A stretch of 6,489 nt of DNA, taken from positions 1 through 6,489 of the forward strand of contig CAMNYG010000081.1 of the NCBI GenBank assembly GCA_946570335.1, in the 5' to 3' direction. The stretch comes from an uncultured Dietzia sp. (lineage in GTDB: Bacteria; Actinomycetota; Actinomycetes; Mycobacteriales; Mycobacteriaceae). A program made the position numbers and the translations under genes. A model generated the notes under the pieces. That model did not search any database. It was not told where the DNA came from and saw nothing but the letters and a program-made list of their open reading frames with translations. Shown in pieces: positions 1-5,913 of the stretch (within the stretch, counting starts at the first letter, position 1; the number at the start of each line of letters is the position of its first letter).

Positions 1-32
1 GGGCCCCGCGGGCCGCCCGGCGCCGCAGACGA

Positions 33-701
33 TCAGGGGGTGCGGTAATCGCGCTTACGGAGCCAGACGGTCGCGACCAGCGCGGCGATCACCACCACGG
101 CCGCCACGCCCAGCACCGCCACCCCGACGTACACCTGAAGCACCGCGCCCAGCACACCACCGCACACCAGCGACGACCACAGGGCCACCTGCTGACGGTA
201 CGGCGCCCACGAGCCGCCGAACAGTGCATCGACCAGGCGGTGGGCGGACTTCACCACCGCGCCCGTCATGTAGGTGACCCCGAGCGAGACCTCGCCTCGG
301 GTGTGGAAGACCGAGTTCATGGCGCCCATCGCCGCCGTGACCACCGCCAGGCCCACCGGCACACCCAGGACCGAGGCGGAGGTGACCAGCTGCAGCGTCA
401 GCGCGATGAGCAGGAGCAGTGCCACGAGACTGAGCACCGCCGGCCGGTCGTCGAGATTGCGGCGGCGGGTGACCAGAGCGCCGCCGGCCGCGCCGAGGAA
501 GAACGAGACCAGCACGACCGCGGCGATGCCCGCTCCGCCGAGATCGCCCTCGGCCAGACTCACCACCATCCGGGTGGAGTTGCCGCTCATGAACGACACG
601 AAGTAGCCGCCCACCTCAAGGAATCCGACGGCGTCGACGAACCCCGCGGTGGCGGCGAGTACCACCGCGAGTGCCTTCTCGCGTCTACGCAGGTCCAGCA
701 T
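33..701 (-). CDS. DUF1275 / YoaK-family integral membrane protein
   Basis: This is a 222-residue, very hydrophobic protein that fits the DUF1275 (YoaK-like) family in length and motifs. The family is predicted to be membrane-embedded and its substrate is not established, so no transport role is assigned. The N-terminal signature AGFVDAVGFL (19-28), followed by GGYFVSFMSGNSTRM (31-45), is typical. A related element, TYMTGAVVKSAHRL (143-156), recurs in the second half and suggests an internal duplication. Likely membrane segments lie near residues 10-30, 57-77, 88-108, 112-132, 172-192 and 193-214. A basic RRREK sits at the N-terminus and a basic RKRDYR tail at the C-terminus. The ATG start (699-701) has a GGAG ribosome site 8 nt upstream (710-713). 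It lies 48 nt downstream of purL on the same strand, so read-through is possible, but a TACGGT -10-like element in the gap may give it its own promoter. The family call is firm and the function is unknown. Confidence 0.9.
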   Translation of the reverse strand: MLDLRRREKALAVVLAATAGFVDAVGFLEVGGYFVSFMSGNSTRMVVSLAEGDLGGAGIAAVVLVSFFLGAAGGALVTRRRNLDDRPAVLSLVALLLLIALTLQLVTSASVLGVPVGLAVVTAAMGAMNSVFHTRGEVSLGVTYMTGAVVKSAHRLVDALFGGSWAPYRQQVALWSSLVCGGVLGAVLQVYVGVAVLGVAAVVVIAALVATVWLRKRDYRTP

Positions 702-720
702 CGACCCCGCTCCGCCTCCC

Positions 721-736
721 GAACCGGTTCACCGTA
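721..736 (-). promoter_or_regulatory. Candidate promoter -10 with abutting palindrome upstream of the DUF1275 gene
   Basis: In the 48-nt gap between purL and the DUF1275 gene, the minus strand carries TACGGT (731-736), which fits the actinobacterial TANNNT -10 pattern. It would place the transcription start near 724, giving a leader of about 23 nt that includes the GGAG ribosome site. Immediately downstream is the perfect 10-bp palindrome GAACCGGTTC (721-730), in a position where a repressor would block initiation. No convincing -35 is visible. Both the promoter and the operator are inferences from short motifs. Confidence 0.3.
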
Positions 737-749
737 TGACGGCGCCCGG

Positions 750-3050
750 TCAGGACTGGTCGTGACCGAACAGCGCCGGCAGCGTCCCCTCGTGGGCGAC
801 GCGCAGCTCGTCCACGGTGAGGGTGAACTGGTCCTGGACCTCGAACGTGTCCGAGTCGGTGTCGGTCACACCGATGCGGGTGTGCGGGATGTTCTGTGCG
901 GTGAGCATCTGCTGGAAGCGGATCTCCTCGCCGCGGGGCACGGACACGATCACACGTCCGGCCGACTCGGAGAACAGCCACACGAACGGGTCCGCGTCGG
1001 CGGGCAGCACGACACGCAGGCCGCACTCGCCCGCCAGCGCCGACTCGACCAGCGCCTGGGCGAGGCCGCCCTCGGACAGGTCGTGAGCGCCGGTGATGAG
1101 GCCGTCCTTGGAGGCGGTGGTGAGGATCCTCCCGAGGGTGGCCTCCCACTTCAGGTCGACGGTCGGGGGCATACCACCGAGATGGTCGTGGGCGACCTGT
1201 GCCCAGATCGAGCCGTCCAGCTCGTCGCGGGTCTCGCCCAACAGGTAGATGCTCTCGCCCGGGGTGTCGCCGAACGCGGTCGGGGTGCGGCGGGCCACGT
1301 CGTCGATCACGCCGAGGACTCCCACGACGGGGGTCGGCAGGATAGGAGTGGTGCCGGTCTGGTTGTAGAACGAGACGTTGCCGCCGGTGACGGGGATACC
1401 GAGCTCGGCGCAGCCGTCCGCCAGTCCGTGGACGGCCTCACGGAACTGCCACATCACGCCCGGGTCCTCCGGCGAACCGAAGTTGAGGCAGTTGGTCACG
1501 GCGACCGGGGTGGCGCCGGTGACCGCCACGTTTCGGTAGGCCTCCGCCAACGCCAGCCGGGCGCCGGTGTACGGGTCGAGCTGGGTGTAGCGGCCCGAGG
1601 CGTCGGTCGACAGCGCGATGCCTCGGCCGGATTCCTCGTCGATGCGCAGGACGCCACCGTCGGCGTTCTCCGCGAGGATCGTGTTGCCGCGCACGTAGCG
1701 GTCGTACTGATCGGTGATGAAGCCACGTGAGCACAGGGCCGGGCTGGAGACCATGTCCAGCAGGGTCTGGCGCAGCTCGTCACCCGTGGACGGGCGCTTC
1801 AGGTTCTCGGTGGTGTCGGCCTGCAGGGCATCCTGGCCGGCCGGTCGCTCGACGGGCCGCTCGTAGACCGGGCCCTCGTCGGCGATGGTCTCGGGCGGGG
1901 CGTCCAGGACGATCTCGCCCTTGAACTCGATCGTCAGGCGGTCACTGTCAGTGACCTCGCCGATGTCGCTGGCGAGCACGTCCCAGCGGCGGCACACCTC
2001 CATGAACGCGTCGACGTTCTCCGGGGCCACGACCGCGCACATGCGCTCCTGCGACTCACTGGAGAGGATCTCGGCCGCGGTCATGCCCTCGGCGCGCAGC
2101 GGGACGTTGTCCAGCACGATGTGCATGCCTCCGTCGCCGGCGGCGGCCAGCTCGGAGGTGGCGCACGCCAGGCCGGCGCCACCGAGGTCCTGGATGCCCA
2201 CCACGAGCTTCTCGCGGTACAGCTCGAGGCAGCACTCGATGAGCACCTTCTCGGCGAACGGGTCGCCCACCTGCACACTCGGCAGTTTGCGGGGCTTGAC
2301 CGGCTCGCCGTCCGCATCCACGTCGAAGCTCTCCGACGCGAGGACGGAGACGCCACCGATGCCGTCGAGACCGGTGCGGGCGCCGAACAAGATGATGCGG
2401 TTGCCGGTTCCGGAGGCGAACGCCAGATGCAGGTCCTCGACCCGCATCACACCGGCGCACAGTGCGTTGACGAGCGGGTTGCCGGCGTAGGACTGGTCGA
2501 AGACCGTCTCGCCGCCGATGTTGGGCAGTCCGAGGCAGTTGCCGTAACCACCGATGCCGGCCACCACACCGGGCAACACCCGCTGGGTGTCGGCGGCATC
2601 TGCAGGGCCGAAGCGCAGCTGGTCCATGACGGCCACCGGGCGGGCGCCCATCGCCATGATGTCGCGCACGATGCCGCCGACGCCGGTCGCAGCGCCCTGA
2701 TAGGGCTCGATGTACGACGGGCTGTTGTGGGATTCGACCTTGAAGGTCACCGCCCAGCCGTCGCCGATATCCACCACGCCGGCGTTCTCGCCGATGCCGG
2801 CGAGCATGCGGGACCGCATCTCCTCCGTGGTGGTCTCGCCGAAGTAGCGGAGGTGCACCTTCGACGACTTGTACGAGCAGTGCTCCGACCACATGACGGA
2901 GTACACGGCCAGTTCGGCATCGGTGGGACGCCGACCCAGGATCTCGCGTATCCGTGCGTACTCGTCCTCCTTGAGGCCGAGCTCGGCCCAGGGCTGGACG
3001 AGATCAGGGGTGGCGGCTGCGTTCGCGGTCGAGTCGACGAGATCGGTCAC
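750..3050 (-). CDS. purL: Phosphoribosylformylglycinamidine synthase, small-type synthetase subunit PurL
   Basis: PurL converts FGAR, ATP and ammonia (from glutamine via PurQ) to FGAM in the fourth step of cytosolic de novo purine synthesis. At 766 residues it is the small PurL type, which needs separate PurS and PurQ, and is not the ~1300-residue fused enzyme. Visible motifs are SEHCSY (55-60, active-site His57), [20 protein letters not shown] (104-123, His108), GGETVFD (179-185), [14 protein letters not shown] (287-300), SESQERM (331-337), [17 protein letters not shown] (520-536), [10 protein letters not shown] (556-565) and AHDLSEGG (655-662). They follow the duplicated ATP-binding AIR-synthase-like halves. 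One oddity is that residue 110 is Ser where the family motif ESHNHPS has a second His. The start is GTG at 3050. No Shine-Dalgarno precedes it, but a TAGACT -10 element lies 7 nt upstream, so the mRNA is probably leaderless. Identity is certain; the effect of the substitution is unknown. Confidence 0.98.
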   Translation of the reverse strand: MTDLVDSTANAAATPDLVQPWAELGLKEDEYARIREILGRRPTDAELAVYSVMWSEHCSYKSSKVHLRYFGETTTEEMRSRMLAGIGENAGVVDIGDGWAVTFKVESHNSPSYIEPYQGAATGVGGIVRDIMAMGARPVAVMDQLRFGPADAADTQRVLPGVVAGIGGYGNCLGLPNIGGETVFDQSYAGNPLVNALCAGVMRVEDLHLAFASGTGNRIILFGARTGLDGIGGVSVLASESFDVDADGEPVKPRKLPSVQVGDPFAEKVLIECCLELYREKLVVGIQDLGGAGLACATSELAAAGDGGMHIVLDNVPLRAEGMTAAEILSSESQERMCAVVAPENVDAFMEVCRRWDVLASDIGEVTDSDRLTIEFKGEIVLDAPPETIADEGPVYERPVERPAGQDALQADTTENLKRPSTGDELRQTLLDMVSSPALCSRGFITDQYDRYVRGNTILAENADGGVLRIDEESGRGIALSTDASGRYTQLDPYTGARLALAEAYRNVAVTGATPVAVTNCLNFGSPEDPGVMWQFREAVHGLADGCAELGIPVTGGNVSFYNQTGTTPILPTPVVGVLGVIDDVARRTPTAFGDTPGESIYLLGETRDELDGSIWAQVAHDHLGGMPPTVDLKWEATLGRILTTASKDGLITGAHDLSEGGLAQALVESALAGECGLRVVLPADADPFVWLFSESAGRVIVSVPRGEEIRFQQMLTAQNIPHTRIGVTDTDSDTFEVQDQFTLTVDELRVAHEGTLPALFGHDQS

Positions 3051-3057
3051 GGTGCCG

Positions 3058-3063
3058 AGTCTA
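3058..3063 (-). promoter_or_regulatory. Candidate purL promoter (-10 TAGACT) for a leaderless transcript
   Basis: The minus strand reads TAGACT (TANNNT class) and then seven bases before the GTG start of purL. A start 7-8 nt past the -10 would fall on or next to the G of GTG, giving a leaderless mRNA, which is common in mycobacteria and relatives. No purine-rich ribosome site lies in the 20 nt before GTG, consistent with this. A weak -35-like TTCGTC lies at 3081-3086 with 17-nt spacing. The element sits in the 66-nt gap after the upstream gene. Confidence 0.6.
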
Positions 3064-3116
3064 GTCGGGATCGCCGCACCGACGAATCCGCTCCCGTCGC
3101 GGGGCCGTACGGGCCG

Positions 3117-4340
3117 CTATGCGGACAGGACCTCGAACGTCAGACCGCCGCGCTCGACCCGCTCCAGCAGGGCGTCTCCCATCGCCTGCGCGGTGGTGAG
3201 CTGCCCCGACAGCGCCGGCAGATCGTCGAACGCCAGGCACAGGCCGGACTCGGCGAGCATCATCGAGGTCTCGGTGTAGCCGGGGTCGCCGCCGGAGACC
3301 CGCGTGATGACCCGCCGGCCGCCGGCCAGCGCCACGAAGGTGACGTCGAACGAGGACCGGGCGCGACGCGACTCGCTCGGCCCGGCGCCCCGCTCGATCC
3401 GGCGCAGGATCTGGGAACGGATGGGACCGACCTGTGAGCCCAGGGCGACCGCCCCCACGCCGACCATCCCGACGGTGGCCGTGACAGGAGAGCCGAGCGA
3501 GGCGTAGTGGGTGTAGGTGAAGTCCGGACCGTAGCTGTCGAGCGCGGCGGCCGAGCGCAGGATGACCTGCGGATCGATCGTCGGCAGCGGCACGAGCCAC
3601 CGGTCCAGCACGTCGTCGCGGTGCGGGCGGCCCTGTACGGACTTGATCCGGCGACCGGGAACCTTGCCCTCCTTCTGACGCCGCATCTTGGCGACCTTGG
3701 CGGCCTCCCGCAGTCGCGCGAACTGGCCGATCGCCGAGTGAAACGTGCCGCCCGAGAACTGCGCGTCGGCGTGGACCGCCCCGTAGATCGCCACCGGCAC
3801 GCCCTCCGGGACCTGCTTCATGGTGTAGAACACGCCCAGGTCGTGCGGGATGGAGTCGAAGCCGCAGGCATGGACGAGACGGGCGCCGGAGGCCTGCGCC
3901 GCGTCGTGGTACTCGAGGTACATCCGGTCGACGAACTCGGGCTCGCCGGTCAGGTCCACGTAGTCGGTGCCGGCCTCGGCGCACGCGGCGACCAGCGGTT
4001 CGCCGTACTCGAGGTACGGCCCGACGGTCGTGATGAGCACGCGGGTCGACCGGGCCATCTCGGCCAGCGAGGCCGTGTCCTGGGTGTCCGCCACCACGAT
4101 GCCCGGCGCGGGGACCTCCGGCATCTCCGCGGCGAGCCGCGCGGCGACCGCGTCGAGCTTGGTGCGGTTACGGCCGGCCACCGCCCAGGAACCCCCCTCG
4201 GGCATGTTCCGCAGCAGGTAGTCGGCCACCAATCCCCCGGTGAACCCGGTCGCGCCGTACAGGATGATGTCGAACGACCGGTCGGACGTGCCCTGGGATC
4301 GCGCGCCTCGGGATTCGGGCTGGTTGCTGGTTTCGCTCAT
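3117..4340 (-). CDS. Saccharopine dehydrogenase-like / trans-acting enoyl reductase-family protein
   Basis: This is a 407-residue Rossmann-fold protein. After a Ser/Gln/Arg-rich, probably disordered N-terminus (1-22) comes FDIILYGATGFTG (23-35), a GxxGxxG-type nucleotide-binding loop, and then AVAGRNRTKLDAV (53-65), a typical second strand and helix. Further family blocks are TTVGPY (104-109), GTDYVDLTGE (124-133), HACGFDSIPHDLG (157-169) and FSGGT (195-199). A hydrophobic stretch at 286-300 may be membrane-associated. This pattern matches the mycobacterial saccharopine-dehydrogenase-like family that includes the trans-acting enoyl reductase Rv2953 of phthiocerol lipid synthesis (about 418 residues). 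A lysine-pathway role is unlikely, and a cell-envelope lipid reductase is possible but unproven here. The ATG at 4340 has no clear Shine-Dalgarno, and a TAGAAC -10-like element 6 nt upstream hints at a leaderless mRNA. It lies between purSQ and purL without an obvious link to purines. Family is confident, substrate unknown. Confidence 0.88.
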   Translation of the reverse strand: MSETSNQPESRGARSQGTSDRSFDIILYGATGFTGGLVADYLLRNMPEGGSWAVAGRNRTKLDAVAARLAAEMPEVPAPGIVVADTQDTASLAEMARSTRVLITTVGPYLEYGEPLVAACAEAGTDYVDLTGEPEFVDRMYLEYHDAAQASGARLVHACGFDSIPHDLGVFYTMKQVPEGVPVAIYGAVHADAQFSGGTFHSAIGQFARLREAAKVAKMRRQKEGKVPGRRIKSVQGRPHRDDVLDRWLVPLPTIDPQVILRSAAALDSYGPDFTYTHYASLGSPVTATVGMVGVGAVALGSQVGPIRSQILRRIERGAGPSESRRARSSFDVTFVALAGGRRVITRVSGGDPGYTETSMMLAESGLCLAFDDLPALSGQLTTAQAMGDALLERVERGGLTFEVLSA

Positions 4341-4346
4341 CCCACG

Positions 4347-4352
4347 GTTCTA
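4347..4352 (-). promoter_or_regulatory. Weak candidate -10 element just before the enoyl-reductase-like gene
   Basis: The minus strand has TAGAAC six bases before the ATG at 4340, close to TANNNT but lacking the final T. Its position mirrors the purL -10 element and would give a leaderless mRNA. The absence of a Shine-Dalgarno site is consistent with that. No good -35 is seen. A promoter further upstream in the AT-rich stretch is the alternative. Confidence 0.25.
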
Positions 4353-4479
4353 CCGCATCCGGCGCGATTCGCTTCCGTTCCGGCACCGACGACGGCCACC
4401 GAGGCGGCCCGGACACACGGTGAGCGTTCGAACCGGCGTCACGGCCGACCTCCGTCGACCCGGCATCACGCCGACCCCC

Positions 4480-4534
4480 TGAGAATGAGTTTTCGCCCAC
4501 ACTCCTGAAAAGATGAGATTTTGCATAATTCTCA
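4480..4534 (+). promoter_or_regulatory. AT-rich promoter/operator region with TGAGAWT repeats
   Basis: This stretch stands out in a GC-rich window: only 13 of the 40 bases at 4501-4540 are G or C. It carries TGAGAAT (4480-4486), TGAGATT (4514-4520) and ATTCTCA (4528-4534, TGAGAAT on the other strand). The last two form an imperfect 21-bp palindrome (4514-4534) with 7 of 10 symmetric positions matching. CATAAT (4524-4529), 5/6 to the -10 consensus, lies inside it and would start a transcript near 4536, about 60 nt before the small gene. The -35 is poor, as expected for an activator-dependent promoter. The regulator is unknown. The rest of the 256-nt gap (4341-4596) shows no other clear element. 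Confidence 0.45.
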
Positions 4535-4584
4535 AAGGATGATGGGACGAAGCGAGGGCCATCCCGGTCATCGCCCAATCCGAA

Positions 4585-4589
4585 GGGAG
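4585..4589 (+). promoter_or_regulatory. Strong ribosome binding site of the 61-codon gene
   Basis: GAAGGGAGA (4582-4590) contains GGGAG ending 7 nt before the GTG at 4597. This fits the anti-Shine-Dalgarno sequence well, fixes the start of the small gene and is the main evidence that this short frame is translated. Confidence 0.7.
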
Positions 4590-4596
4590 ACCTCCT

Positions 4597-4782
4597 GTGG
4601 ACCTCACAGGCTCGATCGCAGAAGTCACCGTCCCGCTCAGCACGGACATGCTGGGAAGCCTCGGAGCAGGCACCGGATCGTCCGCTGTTGACACCCTTCT
4701 CGCGCTTCCGTTCTACCTCGCCAACCAGGCCCTCGGGATCATCGGCGCGTTTGGCGCGGACCTCGGCAGCTCCGGCTTCTGA
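4597..4782 (+). CDS. Small acidic hydrophobic protein (61 aa), unknown; PorA/PorH-like in character
   Basis: I do not recognise this protein by sequence. It has 61 residues with five acidic residues (D2, E9, D17, D32, D55) and no K, R, H, C or W, which is striking in a high-GC genome where chance frames are full of Arg. Residues 1-22 look amphipathic. Residues 23-31 are a Gly/Ser linker. Residues 33-53 (TLLALPFYLANQALGIIGAFG) form one hydrophobic, helix-prone segment, and the tail is DLGSSGF. There is no classical signal peptide because basic residues are absent. The GTG start has a strong ribosome site 7 nt upstream, an AT-rich promoter region precedes it and a terminator hairpin follows 18 nt after the stop, so it looks like a complete single-gene unit facing purQ. 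Size, acidity, Ser/Gly/Leu richness and lack of a signal resemble the tiny cell-wall porins PorA/PorH of corynebacteria. That is an analogy, not demonstrated homology. Confidence 0.75.
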   Translation: MDLTGSIAEVTVPLSTDMLGSLGAGTGSSAVDTLLALPFYLANQALGIIGAFGADLGSSGF

Positions 4783-4800
4783 CGGTCCTGACCATGACGG

Positions 4801-4835
4801 AGCGCCCGCCGGCGCAGTCGCCAGCGGGCGCTTCT
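4801..4835 (+). terminator. Intrinsic terminator hairpin of the small gene
   Basis: AGCGCCCGC (4801-4809) pairs perfectly with GCGGGCGCT (4824-4832). After one mismatch, GGCG (4811-4814) pairs with CGCC (4819-4822) around the loop CAGT. A short TTCT tail follows on the plus strand. It lies 18 nt after the stop of the 61-codon gene. It may also stop transcripts arriving from purQ on the other strand, though no T-run exists on that side. Confidence 0.7.
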
Positions 4836-4855
4836 CCATGGCCGCACGCTCAGGC

Positions 4856-4886
4856 CCGGCCGGCTCGATCAGCATTGGCCGACCGG
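4856..4886 (-). terminator. Candidate purQ terminator hairpin without a U-tract
   Basis: CCGGCCGGC (4856-4864) pairs with GCCGACCGG (4878-4886) with one C/A mismatch around a 13-nt loop. It begins 7 nt beyond the purQ stop codon in the direction of purQ transcription. No T-run follows, so it would belong to the U-less hairpins proposed for mycobacterial termination. Chance pairing of GC-rich sequence is the alternative. Confidence 0.35.
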
Positions 4887-4893
4887 ATCCTGG

Positions 4894-5571
4894 TCAGGCT
4901 GTGACGGTTGCGTCAAGCACCGAGAGGAACAGCCCCAGCCCGTCGTCGGACGGCCCGGTCAACGCATCGATCGCGTGCTCGGGGTGCGGCATGAGCCCCA
5001 CCACGCGCCCGTTGGCGGAGGAGATGCCGGCGATGTTGTTGGTGGAGCCGTTGGGCGCCTCGCCTGCGTAGCGGAACACCACGCGCCCGTCGCCCTCGAG
5101 CTGCTCGATGGTCTCGGCCGAGGCCATGTAGCGCCCCTCTCCGGATTTGAGGGGGATGAGGATCTCGGCGCCCGTGTCATACCGCGAGGTCCAGACGGTG
5201 TCGGCGTTCTCGACGCGCAGCCACTCGTCGCGGCAGATGAAGTGCATGTCACGATTCCGGCCCAATGCGCCGGGCAGCAGTCCCGCCTCGCACAGGATCT
5301 GGAATCCGTTGCAGATGCCGAGCACCGGCATGCCGCCCTCCGCGGCCGTGATGACCTCGCCCATGACGGGGGCCATGGAGGCGATCGCGCCGCAGCGCAG
5401 GTAGTCGCCGTAGGAGAAGCCGCCGGGGACCACCACGGCGTCAACACCCTTGAGATCGGCGTCGGCGTGCCAGAGGGAAACGGCCTCGGCGCCGGAGCGG
5501 GTCACGGCGCGGGCGGCGTCCACATCGTCGAGAGTGCCGGGGAAGGTGATGATCCCGATCCGGGCGCTCAC
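4894..5571 (-). CDS. purQ: FGAM synthase glutaminase subunit PurQ
   Basis: PurQ is the class I glutamine amidotransferase subunit of FGAM synthase. It hydrolyses glutamine and passes ammonia to PurL in a complex held together by PurS. The 225-residue length matches actinobacterial PurQ (about 224). The N-terminus [20 protein letters not shown] (3-22) and [15 protein letters not shown] (50-64) are typical. The nucleophile elbow GICNGFQ (85-91) places the catalytic Cys at 87, and MPHPEHA (194-200) supplies His196 and Glu198, so the catalytic triad is intact. The start is the GTG at 5569-5571. Its GTGA overlaps the purS stop TGA, so translation is probably coupled to purS. The frame stays open upstream to 5874, but that part overlaps purS and shows no PurQ similarity, so it is excluded. 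purQ ends facing the convergent small gene. Confidence 0.97.
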   Translation of the reverse strand: MSARIGIITFPGTLDDVDAARAVTRSGAEAVSLWHADADLKGVDAVVVPGGFSYGDYLRCGAIASMAPVMGEVITAAEGGMPVLGICNGFQILCEAGLLPGALGRNRDMHFICRDEWLRVENADTVWTSRYDTGAEILIPLKSGEGRYMASAETIEQLEGDGRVVFRYAGEAPNGSTNNIAGISSANGRVVGLMPHPEHAIDALTGPSDDGLGLFLSVLDATVTA

Positions 5572-5813
5572 GCCAGAACCTCCGTGCGGACGACCTTCCA
5601 GTCCTCGATCACGGTGTTGGCGAGCAGCGACGAGGCGATCTCCTCGAGCTCGGCGTCCGACACATCGTCCGAGACCTCGAGCTCGAAACGCTTGCCCTGG
5701 CGGACGTCGGTGACACCGCCGTGGCCCAGGCGGCCCAGGGCCCGGTGGATGGCCTGCCCCTGGGGGTCGAGGATTTCGGCCTTGGGCATGACTTCGACGA
5801 CGACTCGGGCCAC
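5568..5813 (-). CDS. purS: FGAM synthase bridging subunit PurS
   Basis: PurS is the small dimeric subunit that holds PurL and PurQ together in FGAM synthase. The 81-residue protein has the expected length and motifs: [20 protein letters not shown] (2-21), [21 protein letters not shown] (27-47), typical of the ferredoxin-like PurS fold, and [11 protein letters not shown] (62-72) near the C-terminus. The start is GTG at 5811-5813, with GAGGAG ending 8 nt upstream (AGGAG at 5822-5826). The stop overlaps the purQ start by four bases, so purS and purQ form a coupled two-gene operon, probably driven by the -10 element at 5881-5886. The only other component, purL, lies downstream on the same strand but beyond two unrelated genes. 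Identity is secure. Confidence 0.97.
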   Translation of the reverse strand: MARVVVEVMPKAEILDPQGQAIHRALGRLGHGGVTDVRQGKRFELEVSDDVSDAELEEIASSLLANTVIEDWKVVRTEVLA

Positions 5814-5880
5814 GGTGGGAACTCCTCGTTCGGGCTGGTACGCGGGAAACGGCCCCGATCGGGCCGGGACTCACCCGCCG

Positions 5881-5886
5881 ATCCTA
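5881..5886 (-). promoter_or_regulatory. Candidate purSQ promoter (-10 TAGGAT)
   Basis: The minus strand reads TAGGAT in the 100-nt gap between the DUF2334-like gene and purS, a good TANNNT -10. A start near 5874 would give a leader of about 60 nt that includes the AGGAG ribosome site. A weak TTCGGT lies 18 nt upstream (5905-5910). No purine riboswitch-like structure is apparent in the leader. Confidence 0.5.
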
Positions 5887-5913
5887 CCCGGCAGCGGGCG
5901 GGGTACCGAACAC

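Noticed and set aside
1..32. GC-rich inverted repeats after the DUF1275 gene as a terminator
   Set aside because: The stretch is almost pure G/C, so pairing is expected by chance. There is no T-run and the window edge cuts the context.
240..1730. Long plus-strand open frame of 496 codons opposite purL and the DUF1275 gene
   Set aside because: It is rich in Arg, Gly, His, Asp and Gln with no recognisable domain, and it runs antisense to two clearly real genes. This is the usual high-GC shadow frame.
2121..3437. Plus-strand open frame of 438 codons opposite purL and the reductase-like gene
   Set aside because: It spans the end of one real gene, the purL promoter and the start of another, has shadow-type composition and no family motif.
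3507..4508. Plus-strand open frame of 333 codons opposite the reductase-like gene
   Set aside because: It is an antisense shadow with a low-complexity, Arg/Gly/His-rich product and no domain.
4539..4691. Upstream ATG frame overlapping the small gene in another frame
   Set aside because: AAAGG directly abuts the ATG, too close for a ribosome site. The product is Arg/His-rich and without features, and it ends within the small gene.
4168..4875. Minus-strand open frame of 235 codons covering the small gene and its promoter
   Set aside because: It overlaps the AT-rich regulatory region, the small gene and its terminator, and has no ribosome site or family motif. The plus-strand 61-codon frame has much better signals.
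5850..5866. GC-rich hairpin (CGG-C-CCC, loop GATC) in the purS leader as a possible regulatory RNA
   Set aside because: It has only six pairs with a bulge in very GC-rich sequence, and no second alternative fold, riboswitch core or conserved element is visible.
5572..5874. N-terminal extension of PurQ in the same open frame
   Set aside because: The Arg/Pro/Gly-rich extension overlaps purS entirely. The GTG at 5571 gives the normal PurQ length and a coupled GTGA overlap.
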